This document shows, in pieces, positions 30,411 through 38,947 of a stretch of 44,193 bases of DNA (its first letter is position 1; each line of letters opens with the position of its first letter). The notes under the pieces were generated by a model, which saw only the letters and a list, made by a program, of their open reading frames with translations, had not been told where the DNA came from and did no database searches. A program made the position numbers and the translations under genes. Origin of the DNA: TMP-86 sp964247385 (GTDB lineage: Bacteria; Pseudomonadota; Gammaproteobacteria; Steroidobacterales; Steroidobacteraceae); contig CAXTUB010000020.1 of NCBI GenBank assembly GCA_964247385.1, positions 1 to 44,193 of the forward strand. Reading direction: 5' to 3'.

Positions 30411-31046
30411 ATGCCCTGGACCCGCGAGCAAATGGCGCAGCGCGCGGCACAGGAGTTGCGTGATGGATTCTATGTCAACCTTGGAATCGGCATCCCGACT
30501 TTGGTGGCGAACTACATCGCTCCGAGCATGAAAGTCGTGCTGCAATCCGAGAATGGCATGCTGGGCATGGGCCCGTTTCCTTACGAAGGTGAGGAAGACG
30601 CGGACTTGATCAACGCGGGCAAGCAAACCATTACCGAGCTGCCCATGTCGTCCTATTTTTCCTCCGCCGACAGTTTCGCCATGATCCGCGGCGGCCACAT
30701 CGATCTATCCGTGCTGGGCGCCATGGAGGTTTCGGAAGAGGGGGACCTCGCGAATTGGATGGTGCCCGGAAAGATGGTCAAGGGCATGGGCGGGGCCATG
30801 GACCTGGTGGCCGGGGTGAAGCGTGTCGTAGTGGTCATGGACCACACGGCGAAAGAGGGTGCGCATAAGTTCAAGCCCCGATGCGACTTGCCGCTGACCG
30901 GTAAGAACGTGGTCGACATGATCATCACGGATCTTGCGGTGTTCTCGCGCGCGTCGCGCTCAGAAAGATTCAAGCTCGTCTCGACCGCGCCCGGCGTCGC
31001 GCCGGACGAATTGCGGCACAAGACGTCAGCGCGCTTTTTGAGCTGA
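30411..31046 (+). CDS. scoB: CoA-transferase subunit B (orphan)
   Basis: A 211-residue 3-oxoacid/acetoacetate-type CoA transferase beta subunit. It starts MPWTREQMAQRAAQELRDGFYVNLGIGIPTLV. The catalytic glutamate lies in LQSENGMLGMGPFP. Later motifs are GGHIDLSVLGAMEV, GAMDLVAGVKRVVVVMDH and LPLTGKNVVDMIITDLAVF. These enzymes are alpha2beta2 and normally follow directly after scoA. Here the upstream gene is folD (6 nt away) and the downstream gene is glcD (16 nt), and no alpha subunit is in view. The protein appears intact. The alpha partner may be elsewhere in the genome. Confidence 0.9.
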   Translation: MPWTREQMAQRAAQELRDGFYVNLGIGIPTLVANYIAPSMKVVLQSENGMLGMGPFPYEGEEDADLINAGKQTITELPMSSYFSSADSFAMIRGGHIDLSVLGAMEVSEEGDLANWMVPGKMVKGMGGAMDLVAGVKRVVVVMDHTAKEGAHKFKPRCDLPLTGKNVVDMIITDLAVFSRASRSERFKLVSTAPGVAPDELRHKTSARFLS

Positions 31047-31062
31047 AGAAACAGGCGGTCGC

Positions 31063-32535
31063 GTGCCGGCGGTCCACATCGTCGATGAGCTGCGCGCCGC
31101 TTTGCATGATCCTGCAGCGCTCGGTTCCGAGCGCGTCATCACCGCCCCAGAAACCTGCCGCGCATTTGAATGCGATGGCCTGAGCTCGCATCGTCTCACG
31201 CCCGAGATCGTGGTGCTGCCATCGAGCCTCGAAGAGATCCGTGCGGTGTTGGAAGTTTGCCGTCGGCACCGCCTCGCCGTGGTGACTCGCGGCGCGGGCA
31301 CGGGGTTGTCGGGCGGCGCCATGCCGGTCGCGGGTGCGGTGCTCCTGGTGCTCACCCGCATGAATCGCCTGCTCGAGGTGGATTGCGATCGGCGCATTGC
31401 CCGCGTGCAACCCGGGGTGACCAACCTTTCCATCTCGCACGCGGTGCGGCGGCACGGATTGTTCTATGCGCCCGACCCATCCTCGCAAATCGCATGCACC
31501 ATTGGCGGCAATGTCGCCGAAAATTCCGGCGGCGTGCACTGCCTCAAGTACGGGCTCACGTATCACAACGTGCTCGAAGTGAAATTTCTCACCATGGCGG
31601 GCGATCTACTGACGCTGGGAAATGAGATGCAGGAGACGCAGGGTCTCGAGTTGCTCGCTCTCGTGACCGGCTCCGAAGGCATGTTGGGTGTGGTCGTGGA
31701 AGTCATGGTCAAGCTCTTGCCGTTGCCCAAGCACACCGAGCTCATTCTGGCGGCTTTCGACGACATCGAGAGTTGCGCCGATGCCGTCGCGCACATCATT
31801 GCGGCCGGCATCGTGCCAGCGGGCCTGGAGATGATGGACGCCGTGACGTCGAATGCGGTGGAAGACTTCGTCCACTGCGGCTATCCCGCCAACGCGGCCG
31901 CGTTATTGCTGTGCGAGGTCGATGGCATCGAGGCGGATGTCGCGTGGCAGAAAGCGCGCGTCGTCGAGGTTCTCGAAGCGGATGGAGCAACGCAGATTCG
32001 CGTGGCTGCGAGCGTTCGCGAGCGCGACAAGCTTTGGTCGGGCCGCAAGAGCGCGTTTCCGGCAGTCGCCAAGCTCGCACCGGACTATTACTGCATGGAT
32101 GGCACCATTCCACGCGCGAAGCTCGCGAGTACGCTGCACTCGATCAGCGAGATTTCGAAGCGCTATGGCCTGCAAGTCGCGAACGTATTTCACGCAGGCG
32201 ATGGCAATCTGCACCCGCTCATCCTGTTCGATGCCGCGCGCGCAGGCGAGCTCGAGCGCGCAGAGGAGTTGGGCGCGCACATCGCCGAGCTCAGCGTGAG
32301 CGCGGGCGGCACGGTCACCGGCGAGCATGGCGTCGGTGTGGAGAAGCTCGGCCCCATGTGCGTGCAGTTCAATCGTGACGAGCTCGAGTTGTTTCACGCA
32401 TTGAAAGCGGCGTTCGATCCCCTGCAGCTGTTGAATCCGGGTAAGGCGATTCCGACTCTCGCGCGTTGCGCCGACTATCGCGCCATGCATGTGCATGCGG
32501 GCGAATTGGCGCATGCGGACTTGCCGCGCTTTTGA
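31063..32535 (+). CDS. glcD: glycolate oxidase subunit GlcD
   Basis: A 490-residue FAD-linked oxidase. FAD-binding PCMH segments are VTRGAGTGLSGGAMPVAGAV and DPSSQIACTIGGNVAENSGG, and the vanillyl-alcohol-oxidase-type C-terminal part has VANVFHAGDGNLHPLILFD and GGTVTGEHGVGVEKL. It is the catalytic flavin subunit of the membrane-associated glycolate oxidase GlcDEF, which oxidises glycolate to glyoxylate. Start is GTG at 31063. The tail (about 20 residues after KAIPTLARC) is ordinary. A D-lactate or D-2-hydroxyglutarate role is possible for this superfamily, but the GlcE/GlcF neighbours support glycolate. Confidence 0.94.
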   Translation: MPAVHIVDELRAALHDPAALGSERVITAPETCRAFECDGLSSHRLTPEIVVLPSSLEEIRAVLEVCRRHRLAVVTRGAGTGLSGGAMPVAGAVLLVLTRMNRLLEVDCDRRIARVQPGVTNLSISHAVRRHGLFYAPDPSSQIACTIGGNVAENSGGVHCLKYGLTYHNVLEVKFLTMAGDLLTLGNEMQETQGLELLALVTGSEGMLGVVVEVMVKLLPLPKHTELILAAFDDIESCADAVAHIIAAGIVPAGLEMMDAVTSNAVEDFVHCGYPANAAALLLCEVDGIEADVAWQKARVVEVLEADGATQIRVAASVRERDKLWSGRKSAFPAVAKLAPDYYCMDGTIPRAKLASTLHSISEISKRYGLQVANVFHAGDGNLHPLILFDAARAGELERAEELGAHIAELSVSAGGTVTGEHGVGVEKLGPMCVQFNRDELELFHALKAAFDPLQLLNPGKAIPTLARCADYRAMHVHAGELAHADLPRF

Positions 32536-32536
32536 T

Positions 32537-33607
32537 ATGGGCGATGCATCGGGCGCGCTACTCGAGACCGTACGGGATGCGTTCGAGCGCGGCGCGCCGC
32601 TCGAGATCGTGGGCGGCGGCACCAAGCGTTTTTTGGGCCGCGAGCCGCACGGCGCCGTGCTGAGCACGCGCAAGCATTGCGGCATCGTGAGCTTCGAGCC
32701 TTCCGAGCTCGTGCTCACGGCGCGCGCCGGCACGCCGCTCCGCGAGATCGAGGCGGCGCTGGCGGAGGCGCATCAGCATCTCGCTTTCGAGCCGCCGCAC
32801 TTCGGCGCGGACGCTACCCTGGGCGGCGCGGTGGCTTCGGGGCTCGCCGGGCCGCGGCGTGCCTACGCCGGATCCGTCAAGGACTTCGTGCTCGGCGCAA
32901 CTCTGATCTCCGGCGAAGGCAAGCGGCTCAGGTTCGGCGGACGCGTGATGAAAAACGTCGCAGGCTTCGATGTGTCGCGCTTCATGGCGGGAAGCTTCGG
33001 CACGCTAGGAATTTTGCTCGAGATCTCGCTGAAAGTGTTGCCGCGCCCACCCTTCGACGCCACGCTGAATTTCGATGTGAGCCAAGCCGAAGCTTTGTCG
33101 CTGCTCAATGCGTGGAGCCGGCAAGCCAATAGCATCAGCGCCAGTTGCTGGTGTGAGGGCGTGCTTTCGATTCGGCTCTCGGGCTCGCCCGCGGCCATTG
33201 CCGCCGCGCACGCGGAGTTGGGCGGCGAGCGCACGGAAGAGCCCGATGCGGAAAATTCTTTTTGGAAGCATGTGCGTGAGCACAGCCATCCGTTCTTTGC
33301 GCAGACTTCGGTTCCGCTGATCCGAATCGCCGTTCCCGCATCGGCACCGCCGCTCATCGACCATGAGCCGTGTCTCATCGAGTGGGGCGGAGCGCAGCGC
33401 TGGTATCGCGGCGGTCCGGATGCTGAAGCATTCGCGCGATTGGTGCGGGCCGCAGCCGATGCGCGCGGCTTTGCCGTTCGAACCCGCGCACCCACGCGCG
33501 ACGGCGTTACGTTGTCGGAGCCGGCCGCCGCGCTTCACCGGTCTCTCAAGGCCGTGTTCGATCCGAAAAATATTTTGAATCCCGGACGCATGTCGGCACA
33601 GTTCTAG
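32537..33607 (+). CDS. glcE: glycolate oxidase subunit GlcE
   Basis: A 356-residue flavoprotein subunit. PCMH FAD-binding segments are LEIVGGGTKRFLG, TLGGAVASGLAGPRRAYAGSVKDFVLG and MKNVAGFDVSRFMAGSFGTLG, with a short ending LKAVFDPKNILNPGRM. It is the second FAD subunit of glycolate oxidase. ATG at 32537 is 1 nt after the glcD stop. The length matches E. coli GlcE. It depends on GlcD and GlcF for activity. Confidence 0.93.
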   Translation: MGDASGALLETVRDAFERGAPLEIVGGGTKRFLGREPHGAVLSTRKHCGIVSFEPSELVLTARAGTPLREIEAALAEAHQHLAFEPPHFGADATLGGAVASGLAGPRRAYAGSVKDFVLGATLISGEGKRLRFGGRVMKNVAGFDVSRFMAGSFGTLGILLEISLKVLPRPPFDATLNFDVSQAEALSLLNAWSRQANSISASCWCEGVLSIRLSGSPAAIAAAHAELGGERTEEPDAENSFWKHVREHSHPFFAQTSVPLIRIAVPASAPPLIDHEPCLIEWGGAQRWYRGGPDAEAFARLVRAAADARGFAVRTRAPTRDGVTLSEPAAALHRSLKAVFDPKNILNPGRMSAQF

Positions 33608-33615
33608 CGGCACTC

Positions 33616-35001
33616 GTGCATACACCACTTCCCGAACGTTGGACTCGCTTGCTCGATGCGGCGCGGAATCAAAGCGACGCCTCGGTCGGCGAGTTGGCCT
33701 CGGGCGATGGCGCGCGCGCAGGGGATGCCCATCGAGCGAGCCACGCCGCCGAGCTCATCAAGAGCTGCGTGCATTGTGGCTTCTGCTTACCGGCCTGTCC
33801 CACCTATGCGCTGCTCGGCGATGAGCGCGACAGCCCGCGCGGCCGCATCTATCTCATCAAACAGATGGCGGAAGGAAACGCGCCGAGCGAGGCGACGCGC
33901 ACGCATCTCGACCGATGCCTCACGTGCCGCGCGTGTGAGACCGCGTGCCCATCGGGTGTTCAATACGGCAAGCTGATCGATGTCGGCCGGGAAATGGTGG
34001 ATGCGCAGAGCGAGCGCCCTCCGGCGCCGCGATTCGCGCGCGCCGTGCTCGGCGCGGTGTTGTCTCGGCGGCGAGTGTTTTCGGCCCTTCTAGCGCTTGG
34101 CCGTCGGCTGCGTCCGGTATTGCCGCAGAAACTGGCCGATATCGTTCCTCCGCACCGAACCGTTGCTTGCGGCTCATTACGCGAGCCGGCGCGAGCACGT
34201 TCCACAGCGGGCCGATACACCGGCGTCGAATCGAGCGTCACCTTGCATCGAGGCTGTGTGCAGCCCGCGCTTGCGCCAAACATCGACGCCAGCGCGCTGC
34301 GTGTGCTCGAGCGAGCGGGCACGCGATGCAGCCTCGCGGACAATGGGTGTTGCGGCGCACTCAATCATCACTTGGGACGGCACGAAGCGGCGCTCGCACA
34401 AATGCGGCACAACGTCGATGTGTGGACGCGGAGCTTGGCAGCGGGCGCCAGCGCCATCGTCAGCACGGCGAGCGGCTGCGCCGTCATGATCAAGGATTAC
34501 GGCAATCTATTGCGAGACGATGCCCGCTATGCGTCAAACGCTGCGCGTGTAAGTGAGCACACGCGGGACTTGAGCGAAGTGCTCGAGCCGTTGCCTGCGA
34601 TTGCGAGTCCCGGCGCCGAGCGCGAGAGCACGGCGCGGGAGAAAACAGCGCGGGAAAAAACGGCGCCGACCGTTCGCACGCGCCCGCTTCGCGTTGCATG
34701 GCATGCGCCGTGCACTTTGCAGCACGGCCAAAAAATTCGCGGCCGGGTGGAAGCCCTGCTCGAGGCCTGCGGCTACGAGGTGAGAGAGCCTGTCGATGCA
34801 TCGCGCTGCTGCGGATCCGCCGGCACCTACTCCATCCTTCAACCGGGCATTTCCAACGAGCTGCGCGCGATCAAGCTCAAGCATCTGACGGACGAGGCGC
34901 CCGATGTCATCGCGACCGCAAACATTGGCTGTCTCGAGCATTTGCGGCGCGGCACCGAGATTCCGGTGAGGCACTGGATCGAGCTCATCGATTCGGCGTG
35001 A
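33616..35001 (+). CDS. glcF: glycolate oxidase iron-sulfur subunit GlcF
   Basis: A 461-residue protein with two N-terminal 4Fe-4S clusters (CVHCGFCLPACPTY and CLTCRACETACPSG) and two CCG domains, seen at SLADNGCCGALNHH and DASRCCGSAGTY. It passes electrons from the flavins to the quinone pool. The start is GTG at 33616, 8 nt after glcE. Compared with typical GlcF (about 405-410 aa) it is about 50 residues longer. An insertion between the CCG domains contains the repeat TAREKTAREKTA near 34630-34665, low complexity and probably disordered. Confidence 0.93.
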   Translation: MHTPLPERWTRLLDAARNQSDASVGELASGDGARAGDAHRASHAAELIKSCVHCGFCLPACPTYALLGDERDSPRGRIYLIKQMAEGNAPSEATRTHLDRCLTCRACETACPSGVQYGKLIDVGREMVDAQSERPPAPRFARAVLGAVLSRRRVFSALLALGRRLRPVLPQKLADIVPPHRTVACGSLREPARARSTAGRYTGVESSVTLHRGCVQPALAPNIDASALRVLERAGTRCSLADNGCCGALNHHLGRHEAALAQMRHNVDVWTRSLAAGASAIVSTASGCAVMIKDYGNLLRDDARYASNAARVSEHTRDLSEVLEPLPAIASPGAERESTAREKTAREKTAPTVRTRPLRVAWHAPCTLQHGQKIRGRVEALLEACGYEVREPVDASRCCGSAGTYSILQPGISNELRAIKLKHLTDEAPDVIATANIGCLEHLRRGTEIPVRHWIELIDSA

Positions 35002-35026
35002 TGGCCTCACGCTGCCGGCTAGATCG

Positions 35027-35455
35027 CTAATGAAGTGAGCGATTCCAGCGTCGTAGAGACATGATATGCCCGAAGCGTTGCGTTACGCGACGGTAGCGAT
35101 CGTCCGCGGTGACCAAGAGCGCCCCATGCTCGATTGCGACCGCGTGGTAGAGCGTATCGAATAAGTGCTGCGAGCTCGTCATCGACATGCGCATTGCTCG
35201 TTGCAAGATCAGCGGATGGTCGTCGGTAGGCAGTTCCATGGCAAGCAATCGCTCGAATGTGGCAATCGCGCTCAAAGGGGCCTCTCGCGTGAGCACGGCG
35301 GCCACTTCGATAAGCCAATGAATCGGTTGTACGACTGCTGCGCCACCTTCGGCAATGAAACGCATGAGATCACGAGCAATCTCAAAATCATGCTCGCGTG
35401 CAGAATCGTCGAATAGCCATTTGACGATGACGCTGGCATCGAGGACCAACGTCAT
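35027..35455 (-). CDS. vapC: PIN-domain toxin (VapC)
   Basis: A 142-residue PIN nuclease with its acidic positions in place: LVLDASVIVKWLFDD (first Asp), the Glu of PIHWLIEVAAVLT, the Asp of HLFDTLYHAVAIEHGALLVTADDRYRR (third and fourth). Such toxins cut structured RNA. It is transcribed leftward after its antitoxin, overlapping it by 4 nt, and lies tail to tail with glcF. All canonical acidic residues are present, so it should be active. Confidence 0.87.
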   Translation of the reverse strand: MTLVLDASVIVKWLFDDSAREHDFEIARDLMRFIAEGGAAVVQPIHWLIEVAAVLTREAPLSAIATFERLLAMELPTDDHPLILQRAMRMSMTSSQHLFDTLYHAVAIEHGALLVTADDRYRRVTQRFGHIMSLRRWNRSLH

Positions 35456-35679
35456 CTTCGGCCCGACTTACGCGCGAGTGAAAGCGCCGCAGGGCTGACA
35501 GGCGGCCGCGGCATCTTTGAAAGCTCTTCGACCAGCATGCGCCGCCGCTTAGTGATCTCGTGATCGCGCACAGCTTTGCGCATGAGGTCGGCGATGATGG
35601 CGCTCTTATTCGAATCGCCAAACGTCCGATCAAAAGATTCTTTCACTTCGTCGGGAACACTGTAGTTGACAACGGCCAT
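35452..35679 (-). CDS. vapB: ribbon-helix-helix antitoxin (VapB-like)
   Basis: A 75-residue antitoxin: MAVVNYSVPDEVKESFDRTFGDSNKSAIIADLMRKAVRDHE, the beta-strand plus two helices of a ribbon-helix-helix DNA-binding protein, then a basic C-terminal toxin-binding tail. A longer frame reaches 35778, but that extension crosses the palindromic operator and is unlike any antitoxin N-terminus, so the ATG at 35679 is preferred. It is coupled to the PIN gene by a 4-nt overlap. A perfect palindrome 9 nt upstream is the probable autoregulatory site. Confidence 0.85.
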   Translation of the reverse strand: MAVVNYSVPDEVKESFDRTFGDSNKSAIIADLMRKAVRDHEITKRRRMLVEELSKMPRPPVSPAALSLARKSGRR

Positions 35680-35687
35680 ACGCAGCC

Positions 35688-35704
35688 TAATGAAAGTTTC
35701 ATTA
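35688..35704. promoter_or_regulatory. 17-bp perfect palindrome, likely antitoxin operator
   Basis: TAATGAAA (35688-35695), a central G, and TTTCATTA (35697-35704) form a perfect inverted repeat just upstream of the vapB ATG (minus strand). Ribbon-helix-helix antitoxins repress their own promoter by binding such sites. Confidence 0.7.
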
Positions 35705-35777
35705 ATGTTAGCACGCGGAACAACTTGGAAATTGAGCGGTTCGTCGAGAGCGCCGCATTCGATTTCCTCACACCACA

Positions 35778-35986
35778 TTGTTCAAGGTTGAGGCTGTAAG
35801 CATTGGAGCACCACACTTCGGTTATTCCTATGACGATATCGGTTCAGTTCTTGAAGATCTGGAACGCGCTGAATAGAGGTGAAGATGCTCGATGCAAACA
35901 TATTGCTTTACGCATACAAACGTCGATTCGGCCCAGGACTTTCGCAGGTTTCAAGGGGTGCTGATTCATGGCTCAAATACAGCTAA
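35778..35986 (+). pseudogene. remnant of a second VapBC pair
   Basis: Two short frames lie head to tail. The first (35778-35876) has a tail reading FGYSYDDIGSVLEDLERAE before its stop, resembling the C-terminal toxin-binding tail of a VapB-type antitoxin whose DNA-binding part is missing. Eight nt after its stop, ATG 35885 opens MLDANILLYAYKRRFGPG, the first strand and helix of a PIN toxin (Asp of LDAN), with a GADSWLK that matches the usual x-A-x-x-WL helix. It ends after 33 residues at 35986, five bases before the end of the APC permease gene. Both genes are truncated, so no function is expected. The antitoxin assignment is weaker than the PIN one. Confidence 0.45.
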
Positions 35987-35990
35987 ATTT

Positions 35991-37310
35991 CTACTGGCGC
36001 TGCATCATCCAAAAGATCGGAACTCCCGCGATCAACAAGACCAGTCCCCAGCCCACGCTGGTCCAGCCTGCGCCCACGATGGCCCATAACGCATAGGCCG
36101 CGCCGACCACGGGCAACATGGCTTGCCATGCCCGGCCGCGCGGCAATTTGCCCACGGCGCGCAAGCGCAATAAAGCCATCGAGCACATGAAATACAGCAC
36201 GAGACTCATGATGGTCGCCAGCAGAATCATGAACTGAAAAATGCTCACCATGGATTTTTGATAATTCATGGCGATCAACGCCGTCACCATCAGGCTTCCG
36301 AACACCATTCCGAAACTCGGCACCCCTCGGGACGAGGTATGCGCGAACGCGCGAGGAAAAACGCCGCTCTTCGCCATGGCATGCGGCAACTCGGCCTGCA
36401 TCAGGATCCAACCATTGAGACAGCCGAAGCCGGAGAGCGCTGCAAAGGCAGCAACCGCAAGGGCCGCCGGCTCGCCCCAAAACAGCTTTGCCGCATCGGC
36501 GAAAGGCGCATTCGAGGCTGCCAACTCACTCGCCGGGAGGCTGATCAACACGACCGTGCACGCGGCCGCACAAATCAGAGCGGTCAATAGGGTTCCCACG
36601 AGAGTGGCGCGCGGAATGGTTCGCGAAGGGTCGCGCACCTTGTTGGCTGGAATAGTGGCGGCCTCGAAACCAACCAAGGCCCACCACGCGAGGGTTGCCG
36701 AGGCAGTCACTCCGTGCATGCTGAACGGCTCACCGGCGAAGCGCTCGACTCGTGCCGTGCTCAAGAAAAAGAATCCACATAAAGCGATGCCGAGCAGCGG
36801 CACGAGCTTGAGAAGAGTGGTGACGGTCTGTACCGCGCCGCTCGCTTTGATGCCTCGAAGATTGACAGCGGTCAGAATCCACAATGCGCCGAGCGTAAGC
36901 CATACTGAGGCGCCGGGTGTGTGCCTGAGCGATGGGAACAACGGCGTGAGGTAGCTCACCGCGCCGGTTGCGATGGCTGCATTGCCGATTGGAATGGCAA
37001 CCCAATAGCCCCAGGCCACGATGAACGCTGCGAATGGACCAAACGCCTCCCGCAGAAATACGTACGGTCCGCCCGCGTGAGGGAAACCGCGGGAGAGTTG
37101 CGCGAAAACAAAGGCCAGCACGATCGCGCCGGCGGCGGTGAACAACCAAGCAACCACGCTGTTCGCGGCAAACGGCGCGAGCGTCGCGGGAAGCAGGAAA
37201 ATGCCGGAGCCAATGATGTTGCCGACGACGAGGGCCAGCGCCGTCCAAAAGCCGATGGTTTGCGAACGCGCACGCGCGTTCACGAGCGAACCCGCGTTTT
37301 TGACATGCAA
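35991..37310 (-). CDS. APC-superfamily amino acid permease
   Basis: A 439-residue transporter with about 12 membrane helices. Helix 1 contains the substrate-binding break ALVVGNIIGSGIFLLPATLAPF (GSGIF), typical of the APC fold. Helix 3 has PHAGGPYVFLREAFGPF, and helix 6 WWALVGFEAATIPANKVRDPSRTIPRAT. The closest named relatives are AdiC/PotE-type basic amino acid or polyamine exchangers, but the substrate is not fixed by sequence. It is divergent from the aldehyde dehydrogenase (68-nt spacer), which suggests a joint role in an amino-acid pathway. Confidence 0.88.
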   Translation of the reverse strand: MHVKNAGSLVNARARSQTIGFWTALALVVGNIIGSGIFLLPATLAPFAANSVVAWLFTAAGAIVLAFVFAQLSRGFPHAGGPYVFLREAFGPFAAFIVAWGYWVAIPIGNAAIATGAVSYLTPLFPSLRHTPGASVWLTLGALWILTAVNLRGIKASGAVQTVTTLLKLVPLLGIALCGFFFLSTARVERFAGEPFSMHGVTASATLAWWALVGFEAATIPANKVRDPSRTIPRATLVGTLLTALICAAACTVVLISLPASELAASNAPFADAAKLFWGEPAALAVAAFAALSGFGCLNGWILMQAELPHAMAKSGVFPRAFAHTSSRGVPSFGMVFGSLMVTALIAMNYQKSMVSIFQFMILLATIMSLVLYFMCSMALLRLRAVGKLPRGRAWQAMLPVVGAAYALWAIVGAGWTSVGWGLVLLIAGVPIFWMMQRQ

Positions 37311-37378
37311 GGCAAATTAGCACGTAATCACTTGTTAAGCGTGTTGCCGCACGCTGCGGTGGGGAATACATATCGGGT

Positions 37379-38947
37379 ATGGCATTCAGGCTGACTTACG
37401 CCTCGATGTTTTCTCCCCCCGAGGAAATGCACACGGCTTTCGACGGGGCGCTTGCGCGCATGCGCAATTATCTTGGGCATACGCACGCCCTATACATCGA
37501 TGGTGCAGATGCACTCGGCGCATCGCTCATCGATGATGTGAATCCAGCGAACACACTCGAGTCGTTGGGTCGATTCGCCAGCGCCGGAAGCAATGACGTC
37601 GATGCGGCCGTGGCGGCTGCCGCGCGTGCCCATTCGGCGTGGCGCGACACGGAGCCTGCCGAGCGAGCTCGACTGTCGCGCCGCGTTTCGGCTTTGATCG
37701 AGGAGCGCGTGTACGAAATTGCTGCCGCCCTGTGCCTTGAAGTTGGCAAGACCCGCATGGAGGGCTTGGGCGAAGCGCAAGAGACCGCTGATTTTTTTTC
37801 GGGCTATGCGCGCATGTATGAGTCCAACGGATTTTACGATCGCGCGTTGCCCGATGATCCCTTGCGCGAATGGCGCTCGCGCAATCGAAGTGTCTTAAAG
37901 CCGTATGGTGTGTGGGCCGTCATTGCGCCATTCAACTTTCCGCTGGCACTTGCGGGCGGCCCGACGGCGGCGGCGCTGATCACCGGTAATTGCGTCGTGC
38001 TCAAAAGCTCCATCGAGACACCATGGGCAGGGCGAATCCTCGCCGAGTGCATTCGAGATGCGGGTTATCCGGCGGGTGTCTTCAACTACATCGTGGGTGA
38101 TGGCGAGCGCGTCGGCGCATCGCTTCTTGCGGATTCACGCGTTGCGGGGGTGACCTTTACCGGCTCGCATGAGGTGGGCATGTCCATTCACCGCGCCATG
38201 CTGAGCGGCGATTGCCCCAGGCCTTGCATCGCCGAGATGGGCGGCAAGAATGCCTGCATCGTCACCCGCCATGCCGACTTGCAACGCGCGTTGCCTGGCA
38301 TCGTGCGCTCGGCGTTTGGCTTGTCGGGGCAAAAGTACTCGGCCGTATCGCGCATTTATGTCGAGCGCTCCATGGCGGATGATCTCATCGTGGGTTTATG
38401 CGAGCGCATGCGCAAGCTGAACGTCACCTTTCCGACTGAGCGCGGCGCCGATCTCGGGCCCGTGATTTCCATGTCGGCGGCACAGAACTTCGAGCGCTAT
38501 AGCGAAGAGCTGCGCACGAGCGGTGCACGCATCTGGTGGGGCGGCGAGCGGCTGCTGGATGCGAGCCGGCATTTGGGCGCATTCTGCGCGCCCACCCTTG
38601 CCGAAGCAGAACCCTCGCACCGGTTGTTCTCGCACGAAATGTTCGTGCCCATCGTCATGCTCTCGCGTGTTGAAAATCTTAACGAAGCCATCGGGCTCGC
38701 CAACGCATCTTCGCTCGGACTCGCGGCAGGTTTCTACGGTAATGCCGCCGAGGCGGAAGAATTCAGAGCACGCATCGAGGCTGGCACGATTTACATCAAC
38801 CGGCCGCAAGGCGCCACCACGGGCGCGTGGCCTGGCTACCAGGCTTTCGGTGGATGGAAAGGCTCGAGCTGCACGGGCAAGGCCATTGGCTCGTTTTATT
38901 ATTTGCCGCAATACCTGCGCGAACAATCTCAAACCACGGTCGAATAA
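37379..38947 (+). CDS. aldehyde dehydrogenase, P5C-dehydrogenase-like, catalytic Cys replaced by Tyr
   Basis: A 522-residue ALDH most like 1-pyrroline-5-carboxylate (glutamate-semialdehyde) dehydrogenases: VIAPFNFPLALAGGPTAAAL, VTFTGSHEVGMSIH (NAD-binding turn), and ITEMGGKN-like IAEMGGKNACIV with the general-base Glu286. The nucleophile motif, normally GQKCSA, reads FGLSGQKYSAVSR: Tyr320 (codon TAC, 38336-38338) stands exactly 34 residues after Glu286, where the catalytic Cys belongs. The remainder, including the C-terminal PQGATTGAWPGYQAFGG, is well kept and the frame is intact. The change Cys TGC to Tyr TAC is one base. The product may be inactive as a dehydrogenase, may have a binding role, or the base may be a sequencing error. 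Confidence 0.9.
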   Translation: MAFRLTYASMFSPPEEMHTAFDGALARMRNYLGHTHALYIDGADALGASLIDDVNPANTLESLGRFASAGSNDVDAAVAAAARAHSAWRDTEPAERARLSRRVSALIEERVYEIAAALCLEVGKTRMEGLGEAQETADFFSGYARMYESNGFYDRALPDDPLREWRSRNRSVLKPYGVWAVIAPFNFPLALAGGPTAAALITGNCVVLKSSIETPWAGRILAECIRDAGYPAGVFNYIVGDGERVGASLLADSRVAGVTFTGSHEVGMSIHRAMLSGDCPRPCIAEMGGKNACIVTRHADLQRALPGIVRSAFGLSGQKYSAVSRIYVERSMADDLIVGLCERMRKLNVTFPTERGADLGPVISMSAAQNFERYSEELRTSGARIWWGGERLLDASRHLGAFCAPTLAEAEPSHRLFSHEMFVPIVMLSRVENLNEAIGLANASSLGLAAGFYGNAAEAEEFRARIEAGTIYINRPQGATTGAWPGYQAFGGWKGSSCTGKAIGSFYYLPQYLREQSQTTVE

